A DNA stretch of 64,000 nucleotides from Phycisphaerae bacterium (GCA_009783465.1 WRDM01000005.1:1-64000); one strand, 5' to 3'. Counted from the stretch's first letter, positions 1-9,335 are shown. Program-made: numbers and translations. Notes: generated from the sequence alone by a model not told the origin.

Positions 1-1572
1 AAAGCGGGCGTTGACGAACCGCTGCGGCAGCGGCTGGCTGACGTCGCCGGTGTAGAGATACTCCACCGTGTCCACGGCCGTCCGCTTGCCGGCGATGGTG
101 CAGTCCCACGCCAGGTTCGGCCACACACCGTCAATTCCCTGTTCGATGTAGCTGCTGGAGTTGTTTGCGCAGTGATAATACAGGCTGCGGGCCGTGATGG
201 TCATGCTGCCGGTGGACCAGTCGTAGAAAATCAGCGGGCTGCCCTGGAGGCTGTCGTGTGTCGGGTGGTAACCGTAGCCCTGTCGGGGCGGCTTGGGACC
301 CTGGAAAACCACGCCGATATTTTTGTCGCCCGAGAAATCCACGATCTCTCTGCCGGGGTTTCGGAAGCCCGCGCCGTAACTGGTCACGCCCTTGCGCGAT
401 CCGTTGGGGCCAAACCCGTTATTGAGCATCACCTGGTAGCCGTCCTTGAGCGATTCGAGCATCTCGACCTCGACCAGCCGGGCCAGGCCCCGCCACGTCG
501 TGCCGTGCCGCTCACGCTGGATCGGCCACCAGGTTTCCCACACCTGCACGTAGGTCCAGTAGCGGTAGCCCCTCGCCTGGATGGGCAGCCAGTAATGGAA
601 GGTAACGCGGTCGCCGTCGATTTGCGGCTCGAACCACCGCATGGGGGCGCCGTGGTTGTCGCGGTCCTGCGGCAGGGTCATCGGGTCGGTGATCCACGGG
701 TGGAGCATGTCCCACTGGACGTCGCGATAGGCGGCGGTCTGCTCCGCCGGCACGTAGGCTGCGTCGGTGTGGGCGCTGCCTTCGGGGCGCGGGCCCTTCA
801 TGCCTTCGGGCGGGATCATCATGGGCAGGCCTCGCATGTCGAACTGCCCAATGTCCAGCCCGTTACCGAAATGCAGCGGGTACATCAAGTACATGCCATC
901 GGCGGCCTTCCAGGAAATCGGGCGGTAGCGATCGTAAATCAGCTCCTGGCCGTCGGGAAAAACGATTTTGGCCGACTCCGACCCGATGGGCCGATGCACC
1001 TTGGCCGAGTCGGCGCCGACGAGGATGTCCTTGAATTCGCCGAAGGAAAGCCGCTCGCCGCCGACGATCTCGCCGTCGCGCCGCTCCGCGGGCGGCAGCG
1101 CCACGATCGTCGCCACGCCCACGTCGCGCGGTGTGATGGTGACGCTATTGCTGGGCGGCGTGACCGAGCCGTCCTTGAGCACCCCGACCACCGCGAACGT
1201 GCAGGCCATGCCGTTGGTCAACTCGCGAACCACCATCGCCGGATCGGTGAGCGGCTTGTCGTTGTGTTGGCGTTTTTCCGGCGCGGTCTGAAGCACGCGC
1301 CACCCAACGACGCGTTCGTCCTCCAGTTGAAGGTTCCATCGCAAATAGACGCGCCCGTCGCCAGCATCGCCGGTCAAGGCCGTCGGCGACAAAATCGGCA
1401 ACGGTGGCGGCTGAAGTTCCTTCGACACCTCGGCCATCGTAGGCGCTCCTTTCGTGGACATCCCGTCCGTACCAGCACACCCCGCGACGACGAACGCCGC
1501 CACCAGACAGAAAATGAAGAGGAATGCTTTTACGGTAGTGAAAATGAACGTTTTTACGGTGGTGAACATCGT
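1..1572 (-). CDS. Predicted lipoprotein with fibronectin-III-like N-terminal part, 3' end beyond window
   Basis: The reading frame is open from an ATG at 1572 to the left edge (524 codons, no stop reached), so the C terminus lies outside the window. The N terminus is a lipoprotein signal: a hydrophobic stretch ending in a lipobox-like VVAGC. Residues about 50-150 (GDGRVYLRWN, PPSNSVTITP) resemble a fibronectin type III fold. The rest is rich in Trp, Tyr and Gly (YWTYVQVWETWW) and fits an extracellular beta-rich protein. An AGGAGA ribosome site lies just upstream of the ATG. A long open frame on the opposite strand is its antisense shadow. Function is unknown; a cell-surface or periplasmic role is inferred from the signal only. 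Confidence 0.8.
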
Positions 1573-1625
1573 TTGTCTCCTTCGACGGCTCGACAGTCCG
1601 TCCGTGCCGTTCCGTGCTCTCCGAA

Positions 1626-1796
1626 TTATGGACCATTCACCAGCAGGAGGTCAAGTTCTTCCTCCGTGCATTCATGGAGCCGCCGATCGAGCACCACGAA
1701 CCCCATGCGCTCCCAGGAGCCATCGGTAAGAGCGGCGACGGCGGGGTCGACGGCATCAACAAAGAAGGGGGAAATTTTGATACGATTGGCCTGCCG
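1626..1796 (-). other. Short open frame without a usual start codon, possible gene remnant
   Basis: A 56-codon stretch reads as a plausible protein end (FFVDAVDPAVAALTDGSW, then WERMGFVVLDRR and CTEEELDLLLVNGP). It has no ATG, GTG or TTG after the in-frame stop at 1797-1799. It could be the end of a decayed gene, a gene with a rare start, or chance. The rest of 1573-2000 holds nothing I recognise beyond AT-richer sequence. Confidence 0.25.
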
Positions 1797-2000
1797 TTAC
1801 GGCATACTGAGGCACCATGATACCACGTTGAAATTCCGGTCTGTTGACACGCCAAACGTTGCGAGTATAAAGGACGTTGTAAACAGTAAAGACGTTGCAT
1901 GCATAAAATTACCACCTCCGAGCGATCCTTCGTCGTCCGGAGGTCGGCAGGGTAAAACGTTATAAAGGACGGTCCCGGAATCTCACAAGGCAGGGCCAGA

Positions 2001-2156
2001 TCACGGGCCATGGTCAGAAGACGCAGCCGGAGCCGCCTTGACGATAGCGACGGTCCCGACCTTGGCGGCTTCCGATAGCGACTCCCACGCCGCCAGCACA
2101 GCAGCAAGGTGCGGATCGGTCGCCGCGACGACCGCCGCCAACACGGTGAGTTTCAC
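2001..2156 (-). CDS. Small hypothetical protein, start uncertain
   Basis: About 51 residues from a possible GTG at 2156, preceded by GGAG at about nine bases. The sequence (LAAVLAAWESLSEAAKVGTV, then AIVKAAP) has the amphipathic helical look of small proteins that are common and uncharacterised in planctomycetes. The frame stays open upstream to 2336, but that part overlaps the next gene and does not look coding. No function can be given. Confidence 0.3.
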   Translation of the reverse strand: MKLTVLAAVVAATDPHLAAVLAAWESLSEAAKVGTVAIVKAAPAASSDHGP

Positions 2157-2269
2157 GGTGAGCGGCTCCGGCGATAATTCGCAAGTGTTCGATTGATCGG
2201 CGCTTGCGAAAGTATCACACGGTCTTCGCGAAGTCGAACGGACGACATGCCTGCAACGATGCAATCGTA

Positions 2270-2455
2270 TCATTTCTTCACATGTTCGGCGTGTTTGATC
2301 GCGATCCGGGTGGCTTCGGCGCCCAGTTCGTACCATTCGGTCTTTTGGGAACCGTCGTCCTTTTTGGCGGAGTAGTGCAGGAGATAGTCCTCCACCGACT
2401 GAAACGTCCGGGTGGGTTCCTCGGGCTCCGGCGTTGGCGAATGTTTACTGGTCAT
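2270..2455 (-). CDS. Small hypothetical protein (61 aa) coupled to the Ntn hydrolase
   Basis: Starts with ATG at 2455, inside the last codons of the upstream Ntn-hydrolase gene (11-base overlap), with GGAG seven bases before the start. The overlap suggests translational coupling. The protein is charged, with a Pro/Glu-rich N terminus and a helical C-terminal half (EWYELGAEATRIAIKHAEHV). No signal peptide or membrane segment. I do not recognise a family. The arrangement suggests it is made with the hydrolase, perhaps as a partner or regulator, which is inference. Confidence 0.6.
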   Translation of the reverse strand: MTSKHSPTPEPEEPTRTFQSVEDYLLHYSAKKDDGSQKTEWYELGAEATRIAIKHAEHVKK

Positions 2456-3761
2456 CGTGGTCTCCGTGATCGAAATAGTTTCGGAAGAAGTGGTGATTCA
2501 ACTCCGCCGAGAAATAGCTTTTTCGCTTGATCCAGACAAACCCGTCGCCCTTGGTGATCACCACGACGTCGATCGGCCCGCCGACCGTCTCGGCTTCCAT
2601 CGTCACCTGTTTGCGGAACGACACCAGGTTCACCAGCGTCTCGGCCATCATGGCCAATTCGTTTTTCTGTAAAAACCTCGTGGCCTGCAGGACGGGGTTG
2701 ATGTAGCGATTGTACTTCAATTCCTTCAGTTTACGGGTCATTTCGTCGTACGCGCCGTTGCCGATCTCCTGGGCGATGTGGAGGATGTTGTCGGCGAGTT
2801 TGTCGTCGATCGACTGGGTTTTCCGCAGCGCCTCGACCAGTTTTCCGGGAACGCCCTTGCGGGCGATTTCCGAAATCGTCGTGTCGAAAAATTCGGAGAT
2901 GTCCCGGCCCATGCCTTCCATGAACGTGCGGACGTCGCTGGACTGGGCGAAGGGGGCGATCACGGAGTCGTTCGTGTCGTCGACGGACTGGCTCTCCTGG
3001 AGTCGGGCGATGACGCGGCCCTGGATGACGCCGGAAATCTCGTAGTCGTAGTAGGACGGATAGAGTTCGTCCTCGCCGAACCCGGCAATGACGACGCCCG
3101 AATGCAGCCGTGAGCCGATCAGGGCGACGTCGACTACCGTTTGCACGAATTCTGCGTAGTCAGCCGCCGCCAGCGGCAGGTTTTCAAAAATCTGCCGGGC
3201 CACCTCGACGATCCGCGACTCGTACTTCGTGCACAGTTGCCGCTTCTGCTCGTCCGAAAAACTGCTGTCACGCGCCAACTCGTGGAAATGTCGCGACTGC
3301 TCCATGATCAAGTCGCTGAGCTTTGCCTTGATCTCCACTTCGGTGATCCGGCCAGTGATTTTGATCGTCAGGGCCACGAACTGATCCAGGTTACCGCGGA
3401 TATCGCCCGACAGCGCGTACGCGCCCTGGCGGATGTAGGAACTTTCGGCCTCCTCACTGATCGGCAAGGTGCTCAGGAAACGCAGAAATTCGTCGCCGTA
3501 CTGCTTGAGCGTCGGGTAGCGTTTCTTCGCCAGGCCGTTGCGGAACTGCTTGATGATGGTTTCCCAGGGAATTTCCATCAACTGCGAGTTGTCGTAAATC
3601 ATGGCCGCCACGGGCGCGTGCTTGGAGAGGGCGAAGACTTTATTCGCCGTGTTGTGGATTTTCCGGTCCTGCCCGCCGGGGCCATGAATGGTGACGGTCA
3701 TGGCGCTGTCGGCCGCCAAGGCCATCCCGGACTTGTTCATAATCGCGATTTCGGTTGTCAT
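2445..3761 (-). CDS. Proteasome/HslV-like N-terminal-nucleophile hydrolase, single large chain
   Basis: 438 residues. The first 60 match the proteasome beta/HslV start: after Met removal the chain begins TTEIAIMNKSGMALAADSAM, with Thr1 as candidate nucleophile and Asp17 in the AADS position of HslV GGDG. NKVFAL follows, aligning with HslV KKVRRL, so Lys40 of the processed chain is the likely counterpart of HslV Lys33. It is over twice the length of HslV (about 175) or a proteasome beta subunit. The second half is helical and I do not recognise it. No signal peptide or membrane segment. Residue roles are inferred from the family alignment; no partner ATPase is in the window. Confidence 0.75.
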   Translation of the reverse strand: MTTEIAIMNKSGMALAADSAMTVTIHGPGGQDRKIHNTANKVFALSKHAPVAAMIYDNSQLMEIPWETIIKQFRNGLAKKRYPTLKQYGDEFLRFLSTLPISEEAESSYIRQGAYALSGDIRGNLDQFVALTIKITGRITEVEIKAKLSDLIMEQSRHFHELARDSSFSDEQKRQLCTKYESRIVEVARQIFENLPLAAADYAEFVQTVVDVALIGSRLHSGVVIAGFGEDELYPSYYDYEISGVIQGRVIARLQESQSVDDTNDSVIAPFAQSSDVRTFMEGMGRDISEFFDTTISEIARKGVPGKLVEALRKTQSIDDKLADNILHIAQEIGNGAYDEMTRKLKELKYNRYINPVLQATRFLQKNELAMMAETLVNLVSFRKQVTMEAETVGGPIDVVVITKGDGFVWIKRKSYFSAELNHHFFRNYFDHGDHDDQ

Positions 3762-3858
3762 GCGTGCACCCTGCCGGAGTTATCGGGAAAAAACACGGTC
3801 ACGGACGAATAGACTACCAGAGTGGACGGCTCGGCTTCAAGCGCGGGGTGGAAAAAGC

Positions 3859-3923
3859 CAGGGCGAACGCATGTACCGTGGCGAGGGCATCTTGCCCGCG
3901 TCACGGTACATGCGTTTGCCCTG
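3859..3923. repeat. Inverted repeat with 22-base arms
   Basis: Arms 3859-3880 and 3902-3923 are complementary with one mismatch. The loop carries a GGGCATCTTGCCC mini-hairpin like those in family A. It sits between the Ntn hydrolase start and the end of purL. The right arm recurs at about 50445-50466. The rest of 3762-4021 shows nothing else. Confidence 0.85.
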
Positions 3924-4021
3924 ACGCCGTTGGCCCACGGGCACATCGTCAAACGGAGTTTTGTCCACGCGTATTACGTCTTCGTTGTTCGTCATCTTGT
4001 GCGTTTCTTCGCGTCTGGTCG

Positions 4022-7000
4022 TCAGAATCCCTGGAACGTTTTCTGCCAGGCCGCCTTCGCGTTGGCGATGGACACGTCGAGGACCGTTTTGTTCCCGTGT
4101 GTCATCGCGATTCTTCCGGTATCGGTCACTCTGCCGATTTCGCCGTGGGGGATGTTGGCGACGTGGCGGAGGAAGGCGTCGTAGCGGTCGGGGGCGACTT
4201 CGACGAGGAATCGGCCTGCGGATTCGTTGAACAGGGCGACGGCGGGGTCGAGGGTCGCGCCGCCCGCGGTGGGCAGGGCGTCGAGATTCAGGCTGACGCC
4301 GAGTCCGCCGGCGAAGGCCATTTCGGCGGCCGCGACGGCGAGTCCGCCTTCGGAGAGGTCGTGCGCCGCCCGCACCGCGCCGTCGGCGATGGCGGCCTGC
4401 AATGCCCGCATCCCGCGCAGGTTGGTGGGCATGTCGACGGGAGGCACGTCGGCGCCGCTGGCGAGGCCGTTGGCAAGCAGGTAGTGGCTGCCGCCCATTT
4501 CCGCGCCGGTTCGGCCCAGGATAAACAGGGTGTTTCCGGCGGACTTCGCGTCGGCGGTGACGCATCGGTTCACGTCGTCGATGACGCTGATGGCCGAGAT
4601 CAGCAGCGTCGGCGGAATGGCGATGGTTTGCCCGTCCTCGGTGACGAATTCGTTGTTGAGGCTGTCCTTGCCGGAGATGAACGGCACGGAGTACGCTTTG
4701 GCGGCGTCGTAGCAGGCCTTGGCCGACAGCAGGAGCGCGCCCATGCGGTCGGGCTTGTTGCAGTTGCCCCAGCAGAAGTTGTCGAGAATGGCGGTGCGTT
4801 CGAGGTCGCCGCCGACGGCGACGGCGTTGCGCAGGGCTTCGTCCACCGCGTGCAGGGCGGAGTTGTACGGATCGAGGTCGCCCAGCCGCGGATTCATGCC
4901 GCAGGAAACGACCACGCCTTTGCGGCTGCCCAGCACGGGGCGGATGACCGACGCGTCGCCGGGGCCGTCCTCGCCGATGCCCACCAGCGGCTTGATCGCG
5001 CTGCCACCTTGCACCTCGTGATCGTACTGCCGGATGATCCATTCCTTGCTGGCGACGTTGGGCTGCGAGAGCACGCCCAGCAGCGATTGATTGAGACTTG
5101 GCGTCTGGCGGGGCAGGGCGGTGCGGGCGTCGGACTGACGCCACCGCGCGTGCTTGGTCGGGCGGGGCAGCCCGCCGTGAAGGAAGCTCACGTCCAACTC
5201 GCCGACGAGCGTTTGGCCGTAAAACAGGCGTAGTTTACGTGACGCGGGCGTCTCGCCCGCGTTGTGCGTTCCATGAGTCTTGTCGGCGGAGGACGCTAAG
5301 CCGCCTTCGCCAGACGCGGGCAAGATGCCCGCGAGACACGAGGGCGAGCCGCCCTCGTCACGTGAGACGCCCGTGCTCCCGAACGTCCCGATCACCGTCG
5401 CTTCGACGTCCTCGCTCTGGAACAGCGCCAGGATGCGTTCGACGTTTTCCGGCGGGACGGAGAAGACCATGCGTTCCTGGGCTTCGCTGATCCAGATTTC
5501 GCTGTACGACAGGCCGGCGTATTTCAGCGGCACGCGGTCGAGGTGGACCGTCGCGCCGAGTTCCTCGCCCATCTCGCCGACGGCCGAACTCAGCCCGCCC
5601 GCGCCGCAGTCCGTCACCGCGGTGTACAGCCCCGCGTCGCGGGCCTGCACCATCGTGTCGAGCATCTTCTTTTCCGTGATCGCGTTGCCGATCTGCACGG
5701 CGTGGCTGAATTCGGTCTCGTGGCTGTGCGTCAGTTCGCCGCTGGAGAACGTCGCGCCGTGAATGCCGTCGCGCCCGGTCCGCCCGCCGACCACCACGAT
5801 CGCGTCGCCTTCGCCCACCTGCTTGAAGCATTTTTCGCGAGGCAGCACGCCCACCGTGCCGCAGAAGACCAGCGGATTGCCGAGATATCGGCTGTCGAAA
5901 TAGACGGCCCCGTTGACCGTCGGGATGCCCATGCGGTTGCCGTAATCGCGCACGCCCGCCACCACGCCGCGCATCACGCGACGCGGATGCAGCACGCCCT
6001 TGGGCACGTCGTCGGGCGGCATGTCGTTCGGGCCGAAACAAAACACGTCCGTGTTCGCCACCGGGCGGGCGCCCATGCCCGTGCCCATCGGGTCGCGAAT
6101 CACGCCGCCGATGCCCGTGCTCGCGCCGCCGTACGGCTCGATCGCCGAGGGATGATTGTGCGTCTCGACCTTGAAGCACACAGCCGTCTCCTCGTCGAAT
6201 TCGATCACGCCGGCGTTGTCCTTGAAGACGCTGATCGTCCAGGGCTTGGCCAATTCGCGCGTCGCGCGGAAGACGGTGTTTTTGATCAGATTCGGAATGA
6301 ACACATTCACCTGCCCCTTGTCGCCGGCGGGGGCGGCGAAGCGGAAAATTTCCTCGCCGTTCACGCGGAAGCGATACGACACGCCCGCGTCCTGCTCCAG
6401 CGTGCAGGTGACGTTGCAACGTGACGCGGGCGTCTCGCCCGCGTTGTGCGCTCCATTGGCCTGACCACTGGAAGATGTCAAGCCGTCTTCGCCATCCGCC
6501 GCGGGCAAGATGCCCGCGGGACGCGAGGGCGGGACGCCCGTGCCACGGTCCAGTGCCGCCAACACGGCGGTTTCCATGGCCCCCAGGTGAGTTTCCGCGT
6601 GCGTGCCCGCGTAGCCGGCGTTGGTCAGCAGCGAGGCCAACTCGGTTTTCAAACTCGCCCATTCCTCCGCCGACGCGACGGGCCAGGCCAATTCCCACTC
6701 GCCCGGCAGCGGCGTGCCCTCGTACCACACGTCGCTGCGGAAGGTTTTGTGGACGCAGTGTTCGCTCCAGGTCTGCGCGATCATTTCCAGTTCCACGTCG
6801 CGCGGCTCGCGGCCTAGCGAGCGGTAGTAGTCCTGAATCGCCTTCATTTCCGTGAGGTTGAGGAACAGGTGGCCGTTTTTGGAGAGCGTCGTCAGCCCGG
6901 CGTCGTCGAGGTCCAGGAGGGGCACCTCGGTGACGTGGAGCTGGTAGGAATGGCCTTGCATTTCCGCGGGGGTGTGGGCGTGGAAGTAGACGTCCTCGAT

Positions 7001-7444
7001 CACGCCGTTGGCGAGCAGTCGGCGGGCGATGGCGTCGCGCTGGGCGTCGGAGACGGCGCCGTCGAATTCGTACCGCCGCCCCGTGCGGACGGACGAGACG
7101 GCCAGCCCCATGTCGCGAATGGCCTGCTCGGTGGACGCGGCCACCGGATCCATCACGCCGGGCTTGAGGTGGACTTCGATCAGGCCGGCCTGTGTCCGGG
7201 CATCGCCTTGCGTGGCGTCTTCAGAACGTTCGACGGAGTACTCTTCGACGACGGGGTCGATGAGGAGTTCACGCGCGACGCGGTCGGCGGCGGTGGCGTC
7301 GAGGTCGCCGTAGAGGAAAAACAGCCGCCCGGAGCGGACGGCGGTGGCGGCGTCGATGCCCAGCTCGCGCACCTGATGGAACACCCCGGCGGCATGGGGA
7401 TCGCCAAACGCCTGCCTCGGCCTCACGTCAATGCGATGAATCAT
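4022..7444 (-). CDS. purL: Phosphoribosylformylglycinamidine synthase, PurS-PurS-PurL fusion with two repeat-encoded insertions
   Basis: Catalyses the ATP-dependent conversion of FGAR to FGAM in purine synthesis. 1140 residues from ATG 7444, chosen because GGAG lies six bases upstream; in-frame ATGs at 7459 and 7486 would add 5 or 14 residues. Two PurS-like modules (residues about 1-75 and 85-160) precede the PurL core with WSEHC near 225, FKVETHNHPSAI and DCGAGGLSSA. There is no C-terminal glutaminase, so a separate PurQ is expected. Two insertions of about 42 residues ending GTHNAGETPASR or GAHNAGETPASR come from in-frame family A repeats, near residue 300 and in the second half. Both fall in places that look like surface linkers. 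Confidence 0.93.
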   Translation of the reverse strand: MIHRIDVRPRQAFGDPHAAGVFHQVRELGIDAATAVRSGRLFFLYGDLDATAADRVARELLIDPVVEEYSVERSEDATQGDARTQAGLIEVHLKPGVMDPVAASTEQAIRDMGLAVSSVRTGRRYEFDGAVSDAQRDAIARRLLANGVIEDVYFHAHTPAEMQGHSYQLHVTEVPLLDLDDAGLTTLSKNGHLFLNLTEMKAIQDYYRSLGREPRDVELEMIAQTWSEHCVHKTFRSDVWYEGTPLPGEWELAWPVASAEEWASLKTELASLLTNAGYAGTHAETHLGAMETAVLAALDRGTGVPPSRPAGILPAADGEDGLTSSSGQANGAHNAGETPASRCNVTCTLEQDAGVSYRFRVNGEEIFRFAAPAGDKGQVNVFIPNLIKNTVFRATRELAKPWTISVFKDNAGVIEFDEETAVCFKVETHNHPSAIEPYGGASTGIGGVIRDPMGTGMGARPVANTDVFCFGPNDMPPDDVPKGVLHPRRVMRGVVAGVRDYGNRMGIPTVNGAVYFDSRYLGNPLVFCGTVGVLPREKCFKQVGEGDAIVVVGGRTGRDGIHGATFSSGELTHSHETEFSHAVQIGNAITEKKMLDTMVQARDAGLYTAVTDCGAGGLSSAVGEMGEELGATVHLDRVPLKYAGLSYSEIWISEAQERMVFSVPPENVERILALFQSEDVEATVIGTFGSTGVSRDEGGSPSCLAGILPASGEGGLASSADKTHGTHNAGETPASRKLRLFYGQTLVGELDVSFLHGGLPRPTKHARWRQSDARTALPRQTPSLNQSLLGVLSQPNVASKEWIIRQYDHEVQGGSAIKPLVGIGEDGPGDASVIRPVLGSRKGVVVSCGMNPRLGDLDPYNSALHAVDEALRNAVAVGGDLERTAILDNFCWGNCNKPDRMGALLLSAKACYDAAKAYSVPFISGKDSLNNEFVTEDGQTIAIPPTLLISAISVIDDVNRCVTADAKSAGNTLFILGRTGAEMGGSHYLLANGLASGADVPPVDMPTNLRGMRALQAAIADGAVRAAHDLSEGGLAVAAAEMAFAGGLGVSLNLDALPTAGGATLDPAVALFNESAGRFLVEVAPDRYDAFLRHVANIPHGEIGRVTDTGRIAMTHGNKTVLDVSIANAKAAWQKTFQGF
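5237..5363. repeat. Family A palindromic repeat inside purL
   Basis: Copy of the GC-rich family A2, built of mini-hairpins such as CGGGCG-tct-CGCCCG and CGGGCA-aga-TGCCCG. It is read in frame within purL and encodes a segment ending in GTHNAGETPASR. Confidence 0.85.
6418..6547. repeat. Family A palindromic repeat inside purL, second copy
   Basis: Same A2 element, same orientation and same frame relative to purL as the copy at 5237-5363. Encodes PAGILPAADGEDGL and GAHNAGETPASR. Confidence 0.85.
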
Positions 7445-7515
7445 TCGAATCTCCGTCATGGTTTGGAAAGCGGGGATTTTATCCAATGCGGGCGCGTGGA
7501 GCGACGGAAAACCCG

Positions 7516-7673
7516 AAATCCGAAGCCCGAAATCCGAAACAAATCACAAACGACAAATCAGAAACCCCAAACGGCAAAGCCATGCCATGTGTCACGCGCG
7601 TGGCGTAGCGATAGCGTTTGGGTTTTAGCATTTGCTGGTTTGGAATTTGTTTCGTATTTTGTGCTTCGGATTT
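7516..7673. repeat. Family F imperfect inverted repeat in the purL / TPR-gene gap
   Basis: AT-richer arms about 58 bases long (7516-7573 and 7615-7673), made of CGAAATCCGAAAC-like sequence and its complement GTTTCGTATTTTGTGCTTCG. It fills most of the 7445-7825 gap between divergently read genes. The rest of the gap (7680-7825) has a GC-rich hairpin-like CCCCCTTGCGGGGAG but no clear promoter. Confidence 0.75.
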
Positions 7674-7825
7674 CAAATTTTGCCGCTGCTTTTTCTCCGC
7701 CCCCTTGCGGGGAGAGGGCTTCTATAGTAATAATGTAAGATTACGGCCCGCGCCGACCGTGGCGTACGCCGTTTGATATCGTTTCATAGTCCCGGCCTGG
7801 CCGGGCGAGCAGGAAGGGTATTCGC

Positions 7826-8533
7826 ATGAAAGCCGAACGTCGTCACGAGTTGCATCAGAATGATTTGGCCCAGTGGCTTGGCAAGGCCTTGGAGTGGATC
7901 AAGGCGCATCGCAATCACATCACGACCACGGTGCTGGCGGTGGCGATTGTGTTTCTCGTGTGGGTGCTGGTGGCCAAGCACCTTCGGGCGCGGGAGGCCG
8001 CCGTGTACGAGGAGTATCGCCTGGCGGTGAATCCGGTGAGCGAGGCGGATCGGCTGGAGCGGTTGAATGCCGTCGCCGATCAGACCCGCAACCTGTTCCT
8101 GTCGGCCAAGGCCAATCTGGAACTGGGCGATCTGTTTGCCCTCAAGCTGGCCACCGGCACGGACACCGTCGATGCCGCGCAGCAGGCGGCGTGGTTGGCC
8201 GCGGCGAAGGAACATTACACGCGCCTGACGCAGCCGAAGTTTGCCAACCTCAAGCCGCTCGTCGCGATGGCGTACCTGGGGCTGGGGAACCTGGCCGCCA
8301 ACGAACGGAATTTCGACGAGGCCGAGGCGTGGTTCAAAAAGGCACAGGACACGGCGCCGGAAGGCTATCCCGTGCACACGTCCGCCGCGATCGCGCTGGA
8401 CTCGCTGCCGCAGGTTCGCGCCGTACGGGAGCAATTCGCGGCCGCGGCGCCGGCGGACATGACGCCCTCGACCGATCCGGCGGACGTCGACTCACTGCTG
8501 CGGAACATGATGCTTCCTGGCGCGGCCGAGTAG
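7826..8533 (+). CDS. Membrane-anchored tetratricopeptide-like protein
   Basis: 235 residues from ATG 7826, with GAAGGG upstream. A cytoplasmic N terminus is followed by one transmembrane helix (TTTVLAVAIVFLVWVLVAKH, residues about 33-52), then helical repeats of TPR type (AMAYLGLGNLAANERNFDEA, AEAWFKKAQDTAPE). The layout resembles YfgM-like ancillary TPR proteins: a single anchor and a TPR domain outside the membrane. The exact role is unknown. It is followed by the corrinoid gene after a 172-base gap. Confidence 0.8.
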   Translation: MKAERRHELHQNDLAQWLGKALEWIKAHRNHITTTVLAVAIVFLVWVLVAKHLRAREAAVYEEYRLAVNPVSEADRLERLNAVADQTRNLFLSAKANLELGDLFALKLATGTDTVDAAQQAAWLAAAKEHYTRLTQPKFANLKPLVAMAYLGLGNLAANERNFDEAEAWFKKAQDTAPEGYPVHTSAAIALDSLPQVRAVREQFAAAAPADMTPSTDPADVDSLLRNMMLPGAAE

Positions 8534-8583
8534 GCGGCGCCGTCGATCGGGATGTACGTGGGTGAAGAATTTCAAGATTCTTG

Positions 8584-8611
8584 TTGCAAAATACCGATCA
8601 ATTCCTACGAT
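8584..8611 (+). promoter_or_regulatory. Possible sigma-70-type promoter upstream of the corrinoid protein gene
   Basis: TTGCAA (8584-8589) and TACGAT (8606-8611) are 16 bases apart, about 95 bases before the start at 8706. The leader contains a small GCCGC/GCGGC hairpin and an AACC...GGTT stem just before GGAGG. I saw no recognisable cobalamin riboswitch. Confidence 0.3.
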
Positions 8612-8705
8612 ACTGCTGTTTGACGACGCCGCCTGCGGAAAAGCGGCGCAACCGGGTATAGAGTTTTTGCTTCACAACAACCTGTAAGGTTGGAGGTACT
8701 TAGGC

Positions 8706-9335
8706 ATGGCAGATCTGCAAGCGTTGGCGGAAGCGTTGATCAAGGGTGATCGCAACAAGGTCGTCGAGATGACCAAGCAGGCACTGGCCGACAAGATGGC
8801 GCCGGCGGCGATTCTCAACGACGGGCTGATCGCGGGCATGAGCGTCGTTGGCAAGCGATTCAAAGCCAACGAAGTGTACGTCCCCGAAGTCCTCATCGCC
8901 GCTCGCGCGATGAAGGGCGGCATGGAAATCCTTCAGCCGGCCCTGGTGGCCGCGGGCGTGCAGCCGGTCGCGACGATCGTGCTGGGCACCGTCAAGGGCG
9001 ACCTGCATGACATTGGCAAGAACCTCGTCGGCATGATGCTCACCGGTGGCGGATTCAAGGTCGTTGACATCGGCACCGACGTGCCGGCTGAGAAGTTCGT
9101 CGAAGCCTGCAAGACCAACAACGCGGCCATCTGCGCGATGTCGGCCCTGCTGACCACGACCATGCCGCAAATGGCCGAAGTGGTCAAGGCCATGAAGGCC
9201 GCCGGTCTGAAGACCAAGGCCATCATCGGCGGCGCGCCCGTCACGCAGAGCTTCTGCGACGAAATCGGCGCCGACGGCTATTCGCCCGACGCCGCCTCCG
9301 CGGTCGACACCAGCAAGGCGCTGCTGGGCCTGTAA
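8706..9335 (+). CDS. Corrinoid protein of methyltransferase system (MtbC/MttC/MtaC type)
   Basis: 209 residues, the usual size. An N-terminal helical cap (residues 1-85, LIAGMSVVGKRF) is followed by a Rossmann-like B12-binding domain. The cobalt-ligand motif DxHxxG is present as D99-L-H101-DI-G104 (GTVKGDLHDIGKN), then SALLTTTM and GGAPV. It carries a methyl group on cobalamin between two methyltransferases. GGAGG precedes the ATG by about nine bases. A hairpin terminator and a family G palindrome separate it from the next gene, a UroD-like methyltransferase that could be its partner. No dedicated substrate methyltransferase is adjacent, so the methyl donor is unknown. Confidence 0.93.
   Translation: MADLQALAEALIKGDRNKVVEMTKQALADKMAPAAILNDGLIAGMSVVGKRFKANEVYVPEVLIAARAMKGGMEILQPALVAAGVQPVATIVLGTVKGDLHDIGKNLVGMMLTGGGFKVVDIGTDVPAEKFVEACKTNNAAICAMSALLTTTMPQMAEVVKAMKAAGLKTKAIIGGAPVTQSFCDEIGADGYSPDAASAVDTSKALLGL

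Noticed and set aside
1844-1871. TTGACA-16-TATAAA promoter-like sequence on the plus strand
   Set aside because: No plus-strand gene follows; the nearby region repeats AAAGGACGTT-like motifs, so a chance match is likely.
172-1965. 597-codon open frame on the plus strand
   Set aside because: Antisense to the lipoprotein gene, which has a signal peptide and ribosome site; the plus-strand product is Arg/His/Val-rich shadow sequence.
3755-6728. Long frames on both strands overlapping purL
   Set aside because: PurL motifs lie in one minus-strand frame throughout; the others are out-of-frame readings.
8612-8705. Cobalamin riboswitch upstream of the corrinoid gene
   Set aside because: The leader is short and lacks a recognisable B12-box.
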